Translations under genes and position numbers: made by a program
Notes under the pieces: model-generated
The model's input: only the letters and a program-made list of their open reading frames with translations
Databases searched by the model: none
What the model was told of the DNA's origin: nothing
NCBI GenBank assembly: GCA_008671135.1
Contig: RQAP01000027.1
Span: 1-64,000, forward strand
DNA length: 64,000 nt
Source: Collinsella aerofaciens
GTDB taxonomy: Bacteria; Actinomycetota; Coriobacteriia; Coriobacteriales; Coriobacteriaceae
Reading direction: 5' to 3'
Part shown: positions 26,218 to 34,515 of the stretch, piece by piece
Numbering within the stretch: position 1 is the stretch's first letter
Layout of the letters: each line of letters begins with the position of its first letter

Positions 26218-28134
26218 ATGGTCGCATTCGATCGCAACCCGCAAGACTTCAAGTATCTGCGCCTGCTGTCGAGACAGTTCCCCACCGAACAATCCGCATT
26301 TACCGAGATTATCAACCTCTCGGCCATCCTCAACCTACCCAAGGGCACCGAGCATTTTATGAGCGACGTGCACGGCGAGTACGAAGCCTTTATGCACATC
26401 CTCAACAACTGCTCGGGCGTCGTGCGCGAGCATGTCGACGAGATCTTTGGCGACACGCTCACCTTTGACGAAAAGGGCGAGCTGTGTACGCTCATCTACT
26501 ACCCGCGCGAGAAGATCGAGCTGGTCCGCAGCCAGCGCGAGGACTCGCCCACCTGGTACAAGACGATGCTTGACCAGCTCATCATGGTCGCTCGCTCGCT
26601 TTCAAGCCGCTACACGCGCTCCAAGGTGCGTAAGGCCATCCCGCGCGACTACGCCTATATCATCGACGAGTTGTTGCACACGCACCCGGACGAGAACAAC
26701 TATCGCGTGCGCTATCACGAGCGCATCGTGGAGTCCATCCTGGAGACCGCCAGCGCCGACGACTTTATCGAGTCGCTCGCTTCGCTCATCAAGCGCCTGG
26801 CCGTCGACCACCTGCACCTGGTGGGCGATATCTTCGACCGAGGCGGCGGCGCGGCCAAGATTATGGACCGCCTGCTCACCTACCATTCGCTCGACATCCA
26901 GTGGGGCAACCACGACCTGCTGTGGATGGGCGCTGCGGCCGGTGAGCCCGCCTGCATCGCCACGGTATTGCGCAACAACTTACGCTACGACAACTACGAG
27001 ATCCTCGAGAACGACTACGGCATCTCGCTGCGTGAGCTTGTTGCCTTTGCCGATGCCACCTACACCGCCGGTGAGTCCATCACCCCGCTGATCAAGGCCA
27101 TCAACGTGCTGCTCTTTAAGCTCGAGGGCCAGATTATCCAGCGCCACCCCGAGTTCGACATGACCGACCGCCTGTTACTCGACAAGATCGAACACGACAC
27201 CGGCACGGTCACGCTCGCCGACGGCAGCGTGTGGCCGCTCACGACCAACGACTTCCCCACCGTCGATCCGGCGGACCCCTATACGCTCACGCCCCAGGAG
27301 CAGCACATCATCGACAAGCTCGTGTCCGAGTTTGTCACCGCCGATCACCTGCATCGCCATATCGATTTCCTCTATTCCCACGGCTCGATGTACAAGGTCG
27401 CCAACGGCAACCTGCTCTTCCACGGCTGCGTTCCGCTCAACGAAGACGGCACCTTTAGCAGCATGAACTGTCTGGGCACCTGGCACGCTGGCCGCGATTA
27501 TCTCGATTTTTGCGACCACATCGCCCGCCGCGCCTGGCGCGTGGGCGACCGCGACGCTCTCGACTGGATGTGGTACCTGTGGATTGGCTTTAACTCGCCC
27601 GCCAGCGGACGCCTGGTGCGTACCTTTGAGCGCGCCTATATCGCCGATAAGAGCACCTGGGTCGAGCCGATGGACCCGTACTTTACGCTTACCAAGTCGC
27701 CCTCGGTCTGCGATGATATCATGCGCGAGTTTGGCGTCGCGCCCATGGCATGCTCGCCGACCGGCCACATCATCAACGGCCACACGCCCGTTAAAACCAC
27801 CAAGGATGAGCAGCCCATCCGCGCCGAGGGCAAGCTACTGGTCATCGATGGCGGCTTCTGCCGCGCTTACCATCCCAAGACGGGCATCGCCGGCTATACG
27901 CTCATCTCGAGCTCGCGCGGCTGCCGCCTCAAGTCGCACCGGGCCTTTACGACGGTTGCCGAGGCACTCACGCGCAACGTGGACATCGAGAGCGAGACCA
28001 ACCGTTTTGACCAAGCAGACCGTCGCCGCATGGTGAGCGACACCGATACTGGCGCCAAGATCCGCAGCCAAATCCAGGACCTGCGTCAGCTGCTCGATGC
28101 ATATAGAAACGGTGCTATCGAGGAGCGCGCCTAG
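26218..28134 (+). CDS. fbp: Fructose-1,6-bisphosphatase class 3
   Basis: A 638-residue cytosolic enzyme of gluconeogenesis of the class 3 (Firmicutes-type) family, unrelated in fold to class 1 FBPase. It is a calcineurin-like metallophosphatase: MSDVHGEYEAF near residue 46, LHLVGDIFDRGGGA near 198, IQWGNHDLLWMGA near 226, and IINGHTPVKTTKDEQP near 515 carry the metal ligands. Length fits the family (about 640-670). GAAGGTG precedes ATG 26218; a longer frame would run through the inverted repeat. Such enzymes in Bacillus subtilis respond to phosphoenolpyruvate. The upstream perfect palindrome suggests transcriptional control here. Confidence 0.95.
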   Translation: MVAFDRNPQDFKYLRLLSRQFPTEQSAFTEIINLSAILNLPKGTEHFMSDVHGEYEAFMHILNNCSGVVREHVDEIFGDTLTFDEKGELCTLIYYPREKIELVRSQREDSPTWYKTMLDQLIMVARSLSSRYTRSKVRKAIPRDYAYIIDELLHTHPDENNYRVRYHERIVESILETASADDFIESLASLIKRLAVDHLHLVGDIFDRGGGAAKIMDRLLTYHSLDIQWGNHDLLWMGAAAGEPACIATVLRNNLRYDNYEILENDYGISLRELVAFADATYTAGESITPLIKAINVLLFKLEGQIIQRHPEFDMTDRLLLDKIEHDTGTVTLADGSVWPLTTNDFPTVDPADPYTLTPQEQHIIDKLVSEFVTADHLHRHIDFLYSHGSMYKVANGNLLFHGCVPLNEDGTFSSMNCLGTWHAGRDYLDFCDHIARRAWRVGDRDALDWMWYLWIGFNSPASGRLVRTFERAYIADKSTWVEPMDPYFTLTKSPSVCDDIMREFGVAPMACSPTGHIINGHTPVKTTKDEQPIRAEGKLLVIDGGFCRAYHPKTGIAGYTLISSSRGCRLKSHRAFTTVAEALTRNVDIESETNRFDQADRRRMVSDTDTGAKIRSQIQDLRQLLDAYRNGAIEERA

Positions 28135-28212
28135 CACCACCCGCGGGGATTGGCTAAACTTGCTAAGTTTGTCATCCCCGCGGCGCTTCGGCGCCAGCTC
28201 AAGGCAGGTACC

Positions 28213-28608
28213 ATGCAAAAGCTCCTTGCGCAGATCATGAAATTTGGCGTCGTCGGTGTCATTGCCACGGTTATCGACTTTGGCATTATGAATCTGCTCC
28301 ACTACGGTCTGGGCCTCAACATCCTTATCGCCAACACCAGCGGCTTTATCGTCTCGCTCATCTTTAATTACGTCGCCAGCATGAAGTACGTGTTTGCGCA
28401 CAAGGAAGGCATGAGCCGCCGCCGCGAGTGCATTATCTTTGTCGTGCTGTCCGTGATCGGCCTGGCACTCAACGACGGTATCGTGCTGGCACTCAACGCC
28501 GGTCTGGGGCTCGAGGCCAATATCGCCAAGATCTGCGCCACCGCGCTTGTCATGGTCTACAACTTTGTGACCCGAAAGATCTTCCTGGAGGGCGACGAGA
28601 CAAAATAG
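28213..28608 (+). CDS. GtrA family membrane protein
   Basis: A 131-residue membrane protein of the GtrA family with four predicted helices. GtrA-like proteins assist transfer of lipid-linked sugars in cell-surface polysaccharide or teichoic-acid decoration. Family features are MKFGVVGVIATVIDFGIMNLL at the start, FIVSLIFNYVASMKYVF with the conserved asparagine, and a C-terminal NFVTRKIF. ATG 28213 follows AAGGCAGG; an upstream TTG frame is rejected. It lies 79 bases after fbp. A paralogue follows downstream, and the pair shares MKYVF-H-EGMSR-RE and SVIGL-LND. Confidence 0.88.
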   Translation: MQKLLAQIMKFGVVGVIATVIDFGIMNLLHYGLGLNILIANTSGFIVSLIFNYVASMKYVFAHKEGMSRRRECIIFVVLSVIGLALNDGIVLALNAGLGLEANIAKICATALVMVYNFVTRKIFLEGDETK

Positions 28609-28634
28609 CTCGAAACCCCTGCAGCATTACGGCG

Positions 28635-28674
28635 CCCACGGACGACGCGCACTCAGCGCAGTATCGTCCGTGGG
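28635..28674. repeat. Inverted repeat between the two GtrA genes
   Basis: CCCACGGACGA (28635-28645) pairs perfectly with TCGTCCGTGGG (28664-28674) around an 18-base loop. It lies 27 bases after the first GtrA stop and could end its transcript, although no T-run follows. Confidence 0.55.
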
Positions 28675-28827
28675 TGTCGCTCGTTTACGGGCAAATTTTC
28701 AACGTTTGCGGATTAGCTCTTGAAAATTTGGCGAGTTCATATAGTTCTTGGCAAAGACCTTACGTTTCCCTTGTAAAAGCTCTAAAGTATCCTCTGCTCG
28801 ATTCATCAACGCATTGGATGTGATTAC

Positions 28828-29235
28828 GTGCGCAAGGCGCTGGCACAACCTCATACCAAGCAGTTCCTCAAGTTTGCCGTCGTGGGTCTTATCTCCTTTG
28901 GCATCGACTGGGGCATGCTCATTGCGCTCGTCGAGCTGTTCCACCTCGACTTTTTGATGAGCACCACGGTTTCGTTTATCACGTCCGTCGTGGTCAACTA
29001 CTGGCTCAGCATGAAGTACGTGTTCGACCACCGCGAAGGCATGAGCCGCAAGCGCGAGTTCACGATCTTCACCATCCTGTCGGTGATCGGCCTGGGCCTC
29101 AACGACCTGTACATGTTTGTGGGCGTCACGTTTTTGAGCATCGGCTACCAGGCCATGAAGGCCATCGCCACGTTCCTCGTCACCTGGTACAACTACTTCA
29201 GCCGCCGCTTTTTCCTCGAGGGCGCACGGTCGTAG
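28828..29235 (+). CDS. GtrA family membrane protein (tandem paralogue)
   Basis: A 135-residue four-helix GtrA protein. It has the same layout as its upstream neighbour: QFLKFAVVGLISFGIDWGML, VVNYWLSMKYVFDHREGMSRKRE, SVIGLGLNDL and a final NYFSRRFF. The start is GTG with only a weak purine stretch upstream (GGATGTGA), so the exact start is less sure. The two genes probably arose by duplication, and GtrA proteins can form small oligomers, so a heteromer is possible. The gene is followed by a strong terminator. Confidence 0.87.
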   Translation: MRKALAQPHTKQFLKFAVVGLISFGIDWGMLIALVELFHLDFLMSTTVSFITSVVVNYWLSMKYVFDHREGMSRKREFTIFTILSVIGLGLNDLYMFVGVTFLSIGYQAMKAIATFLVTWYNYFSRRFFLEGARS

Positions 29236-29261
29236 TCGATTCGCTATTTGCTTGAATGTAT

Positions 29262-29296
29262 AACCGGTTGGAATTCCCGTTCCAACCGGTTTTTTG
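29262..29296 (+). terminator. Terminator after the second GtrA gene
   Basis: AACCGGTTGGAA (29262-29273) pairs perfectly with TTCCAACCGGTT (29280-29291), followed by TTTTG. Confidence 0.88.
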
Positions 29297-29333
29297 TTTG
29301 CCGAGAGACCCGGCGACCCAGTCCCATTCGCAT

Positions 29334-29372
29334 GAAAAACGGGCGGTCCGGATGTTGGTCCGAACCGCCCGT
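29334..29372 (-). terminator. Terminator of the DUF4430 operon
   Basis: ACGGGCGGTCCGGA (29339-29352) pairs with TCCGAACCGCCCGT (29359-29372). On the minus strand the stem is followed by TTTTT. It lies 22 bases after the stop of the second DUF4430 gene. Confidence 0.85.
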
Positions 29373-29394
29373 CTGGCGCGCTATGTCGAGGCCT

Positions 29395-30297
29395 CTAGCC
29401 CGTTACGTAATACCAAACGACGTTGTCACCATTGGAGAGAACGTAGTTACTGCAGGCCGTCATGGGTGTTGTGCCGTTGACGGAGTACATCCAGCCGCTC
29501 GTGCCGCCGTACTGTTTCTCGGCCAAACCACCAATCGCGGAGACATACGTACCGTACGACGAGCCATGTGCGTTGACAGAAAGGCCCAGCGCGCACAGGG
29601 CATCGTAGACGGTAGCGCCTTCGTTAAAGGTAAAGGTGCCACCAGAGGACACAGGATTGCCCACAGAGCTCGATGTGACCGAAACCGTCACCGTAACGTA
29701 GTTGGACTCCTGCGAGCCGCTCTGGCCGCCCGAGGAGGCGTTTCCACCATTAGAGGATGAGGCTCCATTAGACGACTGGCCACCGCCCGAAGAAGCACCA
29801 CCAGACACCTTGGAAGTATCGCCGGCTCCCGTATTCTGGGCAGCGGATTTATCGCCAGACTTCTTGCCGTCCTGGTCCTCGAACTTCTTGCTATCCGAGT
29901 TTTTGTCCGATTCCTTGTCCGAAGACTCGGAATCGTCCTTGCCGTCGTTCGAACCCTTGAACTCATCTTTTGCGTCATTCGATGACTTGGAATCCTTGGA
30001 ACTGGCCTCGCCCGAAGTCGTAGTCGAGCCAGACGCCTTGGTGTCCTTGGTGACGACGCTCTCCCCCGTCACGGTCTGAATGATCCAGTCGATGGACCAG
30101 GCACCGCTTGTGGAAGGATGGACGAAACCCAGCGAGACGACGATCAGAATGGTGCATGCAGCAGTCAGAACGCCGAGGAGCGCCTTGCGACGAGAGGTGG
30201 ACGCCGCCGAAGCGGCGCCCTTTTGCTTTGGATCATCGAGCTGGATAAACGAGGAGTCGGGCTGTTGCCCGCTGGTCTCCTTGGGCTTATCGGGCAT
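29395..30297 (-). CDS. Membrane-tethered DUF4430 protein
   Basis: A 300-residue protein with a cytoplasmic N-terminus of about 35 residues ending in STSRRK, one transmembrane helix (ALLGVLTAACTILIVVSLGFV), a long extracellular linker rich in S, K, D and G (about residues 75-195) and a C-terminal DUF4430 domain of about 100 residues (VTVTVSVTSSSVG to VVWYYVTG). DUF4430 is the transcobalamin-like C-terminal fold, so a corrinoid-binding role on the cell surface is inferred, not shown. Its start ATG 30297 overlaps the upstream gene by 11 bases with AAGGG before it, so the two are translationally coupled. Another frame start at GTG 30306 is less likely. Confidence 0.82.
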   Translation of the reverse strand: MPDKPKETSGQQPDSSFIQLDDPKQKGAASAASTSRRKALLGVLTAACTILIVVSLGFVHPSTSGAWSIDWIIQTVTGESVVTKDTKASGSTTTSGEASSKDSKSSNDAKDEFKGSNDGKDDSESSDKESDKNSDSKKFEDQDGKKSGDKSAAQNTGAGDTSKVSGGASSGGGQSSNGASSSNGGNASSGGQSGSQESNYVTVTVSVTSSSVGNPVSSGGTFTFNEGATVYDALCALGLSVNAHGSSYGTYVSAIGGLAEKQYGGTSGWMYSVNGTTPMTACSNYVLSNGDNVVWYYVTG

Positions 30298-33200
30298 TAC
30301 CGTCACCCTTGCCGCGCTTGGTCAGCACGAAGACGGCGATGAGCGCGAGGCCAATCACGCCGGCGGCGATGCCAACGATGGCGAGCGGATTGGTGCCAGT
30401 CTCCTGCTCGGAAGCACTAGAGGACTTCTTAGCAGTGGTCGTGGAAACAGCACCCGTATCGGACTTGGAATCGGACTTCTTGTCGGACTTGCCGTCCTTC
30501 TTGTCAGACTTGTTATCAGACTTCTTGTCAGACTTCTTGTCGGACTTGTTGTCCTTGGTCTCGGTCTTGGTCGACACCGTCGTCTTGGTCACCGGCTTCT
30601 GGCCCGGGGCAATAGCGCCGCCCTTCGAGCCGGAGCCAGAGCCCGCGCCAGCGCCGGAACCAGTACCGGTACCAGAACCGCCGCCGCCATTCGAACCAGC
30701 GCCGCCATTACCGCCATTGGAGCCTGAACCGCCATTACCGCCAGGGTTAACGGCATTCTTAGTCCACTTGGCATACAGCGTCAGGTCGGCCATCACCGGC
30801 GTACTGAAGTCATACGCCTGCGTGCAAGTCTCATCGGTATACCAACCGCCGAAAGTGTAGCCATCGCGCGTCGGATCGGCCGGCTTGACCAGCTTGCCGT
30901 CGGCCGTAGCAACAAACTTAGTGTCGCAAGCAGACCCGCCGTTGGAATTAAAGGCAACCGTCCAAGACTCGACAGCTCCAAGTTTAAACAGCGTGCCCGA
31001 GTCATTGATGTAGTACAGGTTGCCAGATGCATCGGCAATGACCGGAGAGTCGCAGTGCTGGTAATGGCCAGCCGCATCATAAATCTGCGTCGCCTCTGCA
31101 TCGCCGAGCGTATAGCGATACACGCCACCACCAGCAGAGTAGTTGACGTAATCCTTGCTATCCGCGCTGTTAACGGTGAAGTACACATAGGTCTTGCCGC
31201 CCCGAACACTCACCAACGGAGTAGCAGCAATACCGTTGAGGCCAGCCGGCAGCGCCTTGCCGTCGGCAGCAGCGACCATCGTGGTCTTACCCGTCTTCAG
31301 GTTATAGAGAGCCAGAGCAGAGCCCGTAGCCGTCTGTCCGCCGACAATCAGATTGTCACCAGACACCGCAGGGGCGCTCAGATTATTCGTAAGGCCCAGA
31401 TCAACCGTCTTCTGCTCGCTCAGTACGCCCTTCGCCGAAAGCGAAATCACATGGAGCTTTCCATCGTGCGTCATCTGATAGAAGGTCGAACCATTGGACG
31501 GATCGGCGACACAGTCGGCGTTCGCGAGAGCGCCGAGCTTCATGGTCGAAACGACATCGCCCGTCGTCTTATCAATGCACTTAAGCGTGCCCGCGCTCGT
31601 AGGAACGATGGCATACTTATCCGTCAAAGCCGCACCAGTCCAGTAATAGCCCTCGGAAGCGTCAATGTTCTGCCAAGAAACTTCGCCCGTGGCAATCTTA
31701 ATGCGCATAAAGGAGCCGTTGCCGTAGGTCGCGTTGTAATTCTCGTCATACGAAATATCGACCGAGCCTACATAGACGTACTCGCCGTCCGAAACGACGG
31801 TGCAGGAGCTCTGCGTCAAGTCCGTCAAACCAGGCGACAGCCACTTGCAGATCAGCTTGTCTGCAGTAATCGCCTGGACCGCACCGCCGTTGAGCGGAAC
31901 GATGATAAGGCCATTGGTATAGATCGGGCGAGAGGTATAGCTCACCTTAGAGGCAAGCGGCGCAGAGGCAACCTTTTTGCCCGTGGACGAATCGATCTTA
32001 ATGAGCTCGTTCTCGGTCGCGATGTACACAAAGCCGTTAGCGATGACAGGCTCGCTGCAGTTGGCATACTGCTGGCCAGACTCGGCCTTCCAATCGAAGG
32101 CCCACTTAAGACCGGCGGCCTGCGCAGGCGTCTTGGCATCCGTTACGGTCGAACCGTTGCCACTGTTGCCGTAGCCGGCCCACTCGGCATCCCAATTAGG
32201 AGTCGTCGCACTCGGGTCCACGACAATCTTGTCGGGATCGGGCATGGGCGATTTTTCGGTGGTGTAGGCAAATGTAACCTTGCCGCCGCTCTTGAGCGTG
32301 ACCTGGTTGGCACAGAGAGATGAGGACTCTCCGTTGATATACAGATGCCAATATTTATTGGTCGCAGCATCCCAGGCATACGGCTTGTGATCGAACGGCG
32401 AGTTGATGGAATTGAGGAACCAGTACTCACCACTCTGGGAGCCGTTGTACGTAATGCCCTTGGCCTTCAGGACCGTCTCAATAAGGTTCTGAGCCGTAGA
32501 GCCCTCGGGCAGGGAAACATTGCTTGCCGAGCCCCAGCGAGTATTGTTGCCGTTGACATCGGGACCGATAACATCGACAGACCCAAGAACCTGGCCAGGA
32601 AGGGCATCGGCGTCAGCACCATACATAAAGGTGACGGCATCGCCCTCTTGGAGCTCATAGGCACCGGCGCCAACGTCGGCGAACTTGCCATTTACATAGA
32701 AGCGCCAATAGCTATTAGTCGCAGCATCCCAGCCATAGGACTTACTATCGAACGGCGAAGTAATGCCGTTGAGGAACCAGCCCCAAGACGATTCGCCAGC
32801 ATCGAGAGTAAGACCGGTCTGCTCAAGGAGATCCTTGGCAGTAGAGCCCGCCTTGAGAGTCGTCTGGCCCGTCGAAGCCCAAACCTGCTGCTTGCCGTCC
32901 TTGTCCTTACCAAGGACCTGAACGGAAGCATGGACGGAATCGGACGGCAACTTGTCGCCCCAGCCACCGTAGAACCACGTAACGGTATCGCCAGCATGAA
33001 TGGTGACATTGTCTGCCGTGTAGTCGCTCGACTTGCCGTTGATGAACAGCTGCCAATAGGTCGAATAATCTTGGGGCGTACCCAGCTCAACACCGTTGTA
33101 CTTAAGGCTCAGAATGAAGGAGCCAGCAGCAACGGCGTCGATGTCATTCGCCTCAAGCGCGACCTTCGTAAGGTCAAGTGCGCTCGAACCGGACGTCACC

Positions 33201-34084
33201 ACATACTGCGCGTTATCGACCCAAGTCTGAGTCTTGCCCTGGGCATCGCGACCAATGACGGTCACATTTGCGGCAACCTGATCCTTAACGACAGGGGATG
33301 CGCTACCACCCGTAAAGGCAAACTCAATCTTCTGCCCCGGGGCGAGCTTAACGCTGCTCGCGCCAACCGAGGAAGACGCGCCGTCGACGAACAGCTGCCA
33401 GAAGGCATTAGTCGTCGGATCGTAGGCAAGCGTGCGGCCATCTGTCGGGGACGTGATGCTTTTGAGGTAGAAGCCGTATGCCGTGTTCGGTTCGTAATCC
33501 GCTTTAAAGCCCGTCTTCTGCTGCAGCTTAACGAAGGCATCCGCAGCCGTCGCGCCCTCGTCGAGCTTGAGCTGCGTAGGTGCCACCCAGGTCTGAGCCT
33601 TGCCGTCGGCATCGGTGCCGATAATTGAGAACGAGACCTCGATTTGCTTCTTGACGACATCGCCAGTTTCTGTCGGGTTCTCTGTCTGGACGGCAGCCGC
33701 GGCGGCAGATCCTGCTTGGCCAGCGGATGCCGTCGAAGACCGCTCGCTCGTGGCAGGGCTCTCCCCCGTCGCCGAGCCTTCGTCGCCAGTTGCTGCCTCT
33801 GTAGTGGCGGCACTAGCTGCAGGCGCGCTCCCGGAATCCGAAACCTCGGCGCCGCTCTGCTCAGCGGTACCGCCCGCAAGCGCTGCGTCCTCGCCTGGCG
33901 TCGTAGCCTGAGCCACAGCGTCGGTAATGCCCTCGGCACCCTCGGCCCACAGCTGAGCCGGCGTGGTGCTGAAGGCCATCGCGAAGGCCAGGAATGCCAC
34001 CAGGCAGCGCTTTGCCACGCCGCGCGCGATTACGCCACGGCGACGAAGCGAGGCACGCTGGCACTCGTCCTCAAACATATCCAT
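30287..34084 (-). CDS. Large secreted protein: four DUF4430 domains, beta-propeller, InlB-type repeat, C-terminal anchor
   Basis: A 1265-residue exported protein. An N-terminal signal (RRRGVIARGVAKRCLVAFLAFAM region, cleavage likely near AEG) is followed by a low-complexity stretch. Four DUF4430 domains follow, at about 143-256, 265-381, 383-495 and 500-615, each with an aromatic motif such as YWQLFINGKSS or YWHLYINGESS. Next come a PQQ-type beta-propeller (about 650-1040, VYIATENELIKIDSSTGK), one InlB/Listeria-Bacteroides repeat (about 1041-1110, FGGWYTDE and LYAKW), a Gly-rich then Lys/Ser/Asp-rich stalk, and a membrane helix with basic tail. ETGTNP before the helix resembles a degraded sortase motif. 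It sits directly behind a cobalamin riboswitch. Start 34084 has GTAGGAGA; ATG 34165 is possible. Confidence 0.85.
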   Translation of the reverse strand: MDMFEDECQRASLRRRGVIARGVAKRCLVAFLAFAMAFSTTPAQLWAEGAEGITDAVAQATTPGEDAALAGGTAEQSGAEVSDSGSAPAASAATTEAATGDEGSATGESPATSERSSTASAGQAGSAAAAAVQTENPTETGDVVKKQIEVSFSIIGTDADGKAQTWVAPTQLKLDEGATAADAFVKLQQKTGFKADYEPNTAYGFYLKSITSPTDGRTLAYDPTTNAFWQLFVDGASSSVGASSVKLAPGQKIEFAFTGGSASPVVKDQVAANVTVIGRDAQGKTQTWVDNAQYVVTSGSSALDLTKVALEANDIDAVAAGSFILSLKYNGVELGTPQDYSTYWQLFINGKSSDYTADNVTIHAGDTVTWFYGGWGDKLPSDSVHASVQVLGKDKDGKQQVWASTGQTTLKAGSTAKDLLEQTGLTLDAGESSWGWFLNGITSPFDSKSYGWDAATNSYWRFYVNGKFADVGAGAYELQEGDAVTFMYGADADALPGQVLGSVDVIGPDVNGNNTRWGSASNVSLPEGSTAQNLIETVLKAKGITYNGSQSGEYWFLNSINSPFDHKPYAWDAATNKYWHLYINGESSSLCANQVTLKSGGKVTFAYTTEKSPMPDPDKIVVDPSATTPNWDAEWAGYGNSGNGSTVTDAKTPAQAAGLKWAFDWKAESGQQYANCSEPVIANGFVYIATENELIKIDSSTGKKVASAPLASKVSYTSRPIYTNGLIIVPLNGGAVQAITADKLICKWLSPGLTDLTQSSCTVVSDGEYVYVGSVDISYDENYNATYGNGSFMRIKIATGEVSWQNIDASEGYYWTGAALTDKYAIVPTSAGTLKCIDKTTGDVVSTMKLGALANADCVADPSNGSTFYQMTHDGKLHVISLSAKGVLSEQKTVDLGLTNNLSAPAVSGDNLIVGGQTATGSALALYNLKTGKTTMVAAADGKALPAGLNGIAATPLVSVRGGKTYVYFTVNSADSKDYVNYSAGGGVYRYTLGDAEATQIYDAAGHYQHCDSPVIADASGNLYYINDSGTLFKLGAVESWTVAFNSNGGSACDTKFVATADGKLVKPADPTRDGYTFGGWYTDETCTQAYDFSTPVMADLTLYAKWTKNAVNPGGNGGSGSNGGNGGAGSNGGGGSGTGTGSGAGAGSGSGSKGGAIAPGQKPVTKTTVSTKTETKDNKSDKKSDKKSDNKSDKKDGKSDKKSDSKSDTGAVSTTTAKKSSSASEQETGTNPLAIVGIAAGVIGLALIAVFVLTKRGKGDGNAR

Positions 34085-34228
34085 TTGTCTCCTACTGTCT
34101 GTACTTGGAGCGTTGCCTTGAAGCTGCCCCACGTCATCGCGCATGTTGCGCTCGAGTTCCCCCATCGGGGTCCCCCTTTCCTCCAGAGCCCTATGCACAC
34201 CGGCGGCATACGCCGCAGCCGCATGCAA

Positions 34229-34399
34229 GATGGGAGGCGATCCGACTTAACCTTAACGACTCGGGCGCGCCGTCCGATCTGCGACGCGAACATCCCGAGC
34301 CAAGAGGAATTACGGTTACTGGTACAGCCGGGGACTTGCACCCCGATTCTCCCAAACGCGCAGGAAAACCGCGCATTCGTGCGTCTCCGCACCACCATC
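34229..34399 (-). ncRNA. Cobalamin riboswitch
   Basis: Read on the minus strand, the leader contains the conserved B12-box pattern: GGGAGAATC, GGGGTGCAAGTCCCCGG, CTGTACCAGTAACCGTAA and, near the 3' end, AAGTCGGATCGCC. GATGG at its 5' end pairs with CCATC at its 3' end (P1, 34395-34399 with 34229-34233). These match the core of the cobalamin riboswitch family (RF00174) in order and spacing. It lies 145 bases before the start of the DUF4430 surface protein. A GCGGC-GTAT-GCCGC hairpin follows the aptamer. No T-run terminator is visible, so control is likely at translation initiation. Confidence 0.85.
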
Positions 34400-34409
34400 T
34401 AGGCCATCG

Positions 34410-34438
34410 ATTAAAACCGTCAATATGCTATCACGCAA
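34410..34438 (-). promoter_or_regulatory. Probable promoter of the riboswitch-controlled operon
   Basis: On the minus strand TTGCGT (34433-34438) and TTTAAT (34410-34415) are spaced by 17 bases. Transcription would start about five bases before the riboswitch P1 stem. The -10 box matches consensus at five of six positions and the -35 box at three. Confidence 0.55.
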
Positions 34439-34464
34439 AAGGGCCTCGCACGCAGGCGAAGCCC
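34437..34464 (-). terminator. Terminator after the UbiB-type kinase gene
   Basis: GGGCTTCGC pairs with GCGAGGCCC on the minus strand (34456-34464 with 34441-34449) around CTGCGT, followed by TTTTG. The T-run overlaps the next promoter's -35 box, so the two units are packed closely. Confidence 0.75.
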
Positions 34465-34515
34465 AAGGTAAAAGCTATTGTTTGCGATAGGAGAATGCGG
34501 TGACGGTCGCAGCCT

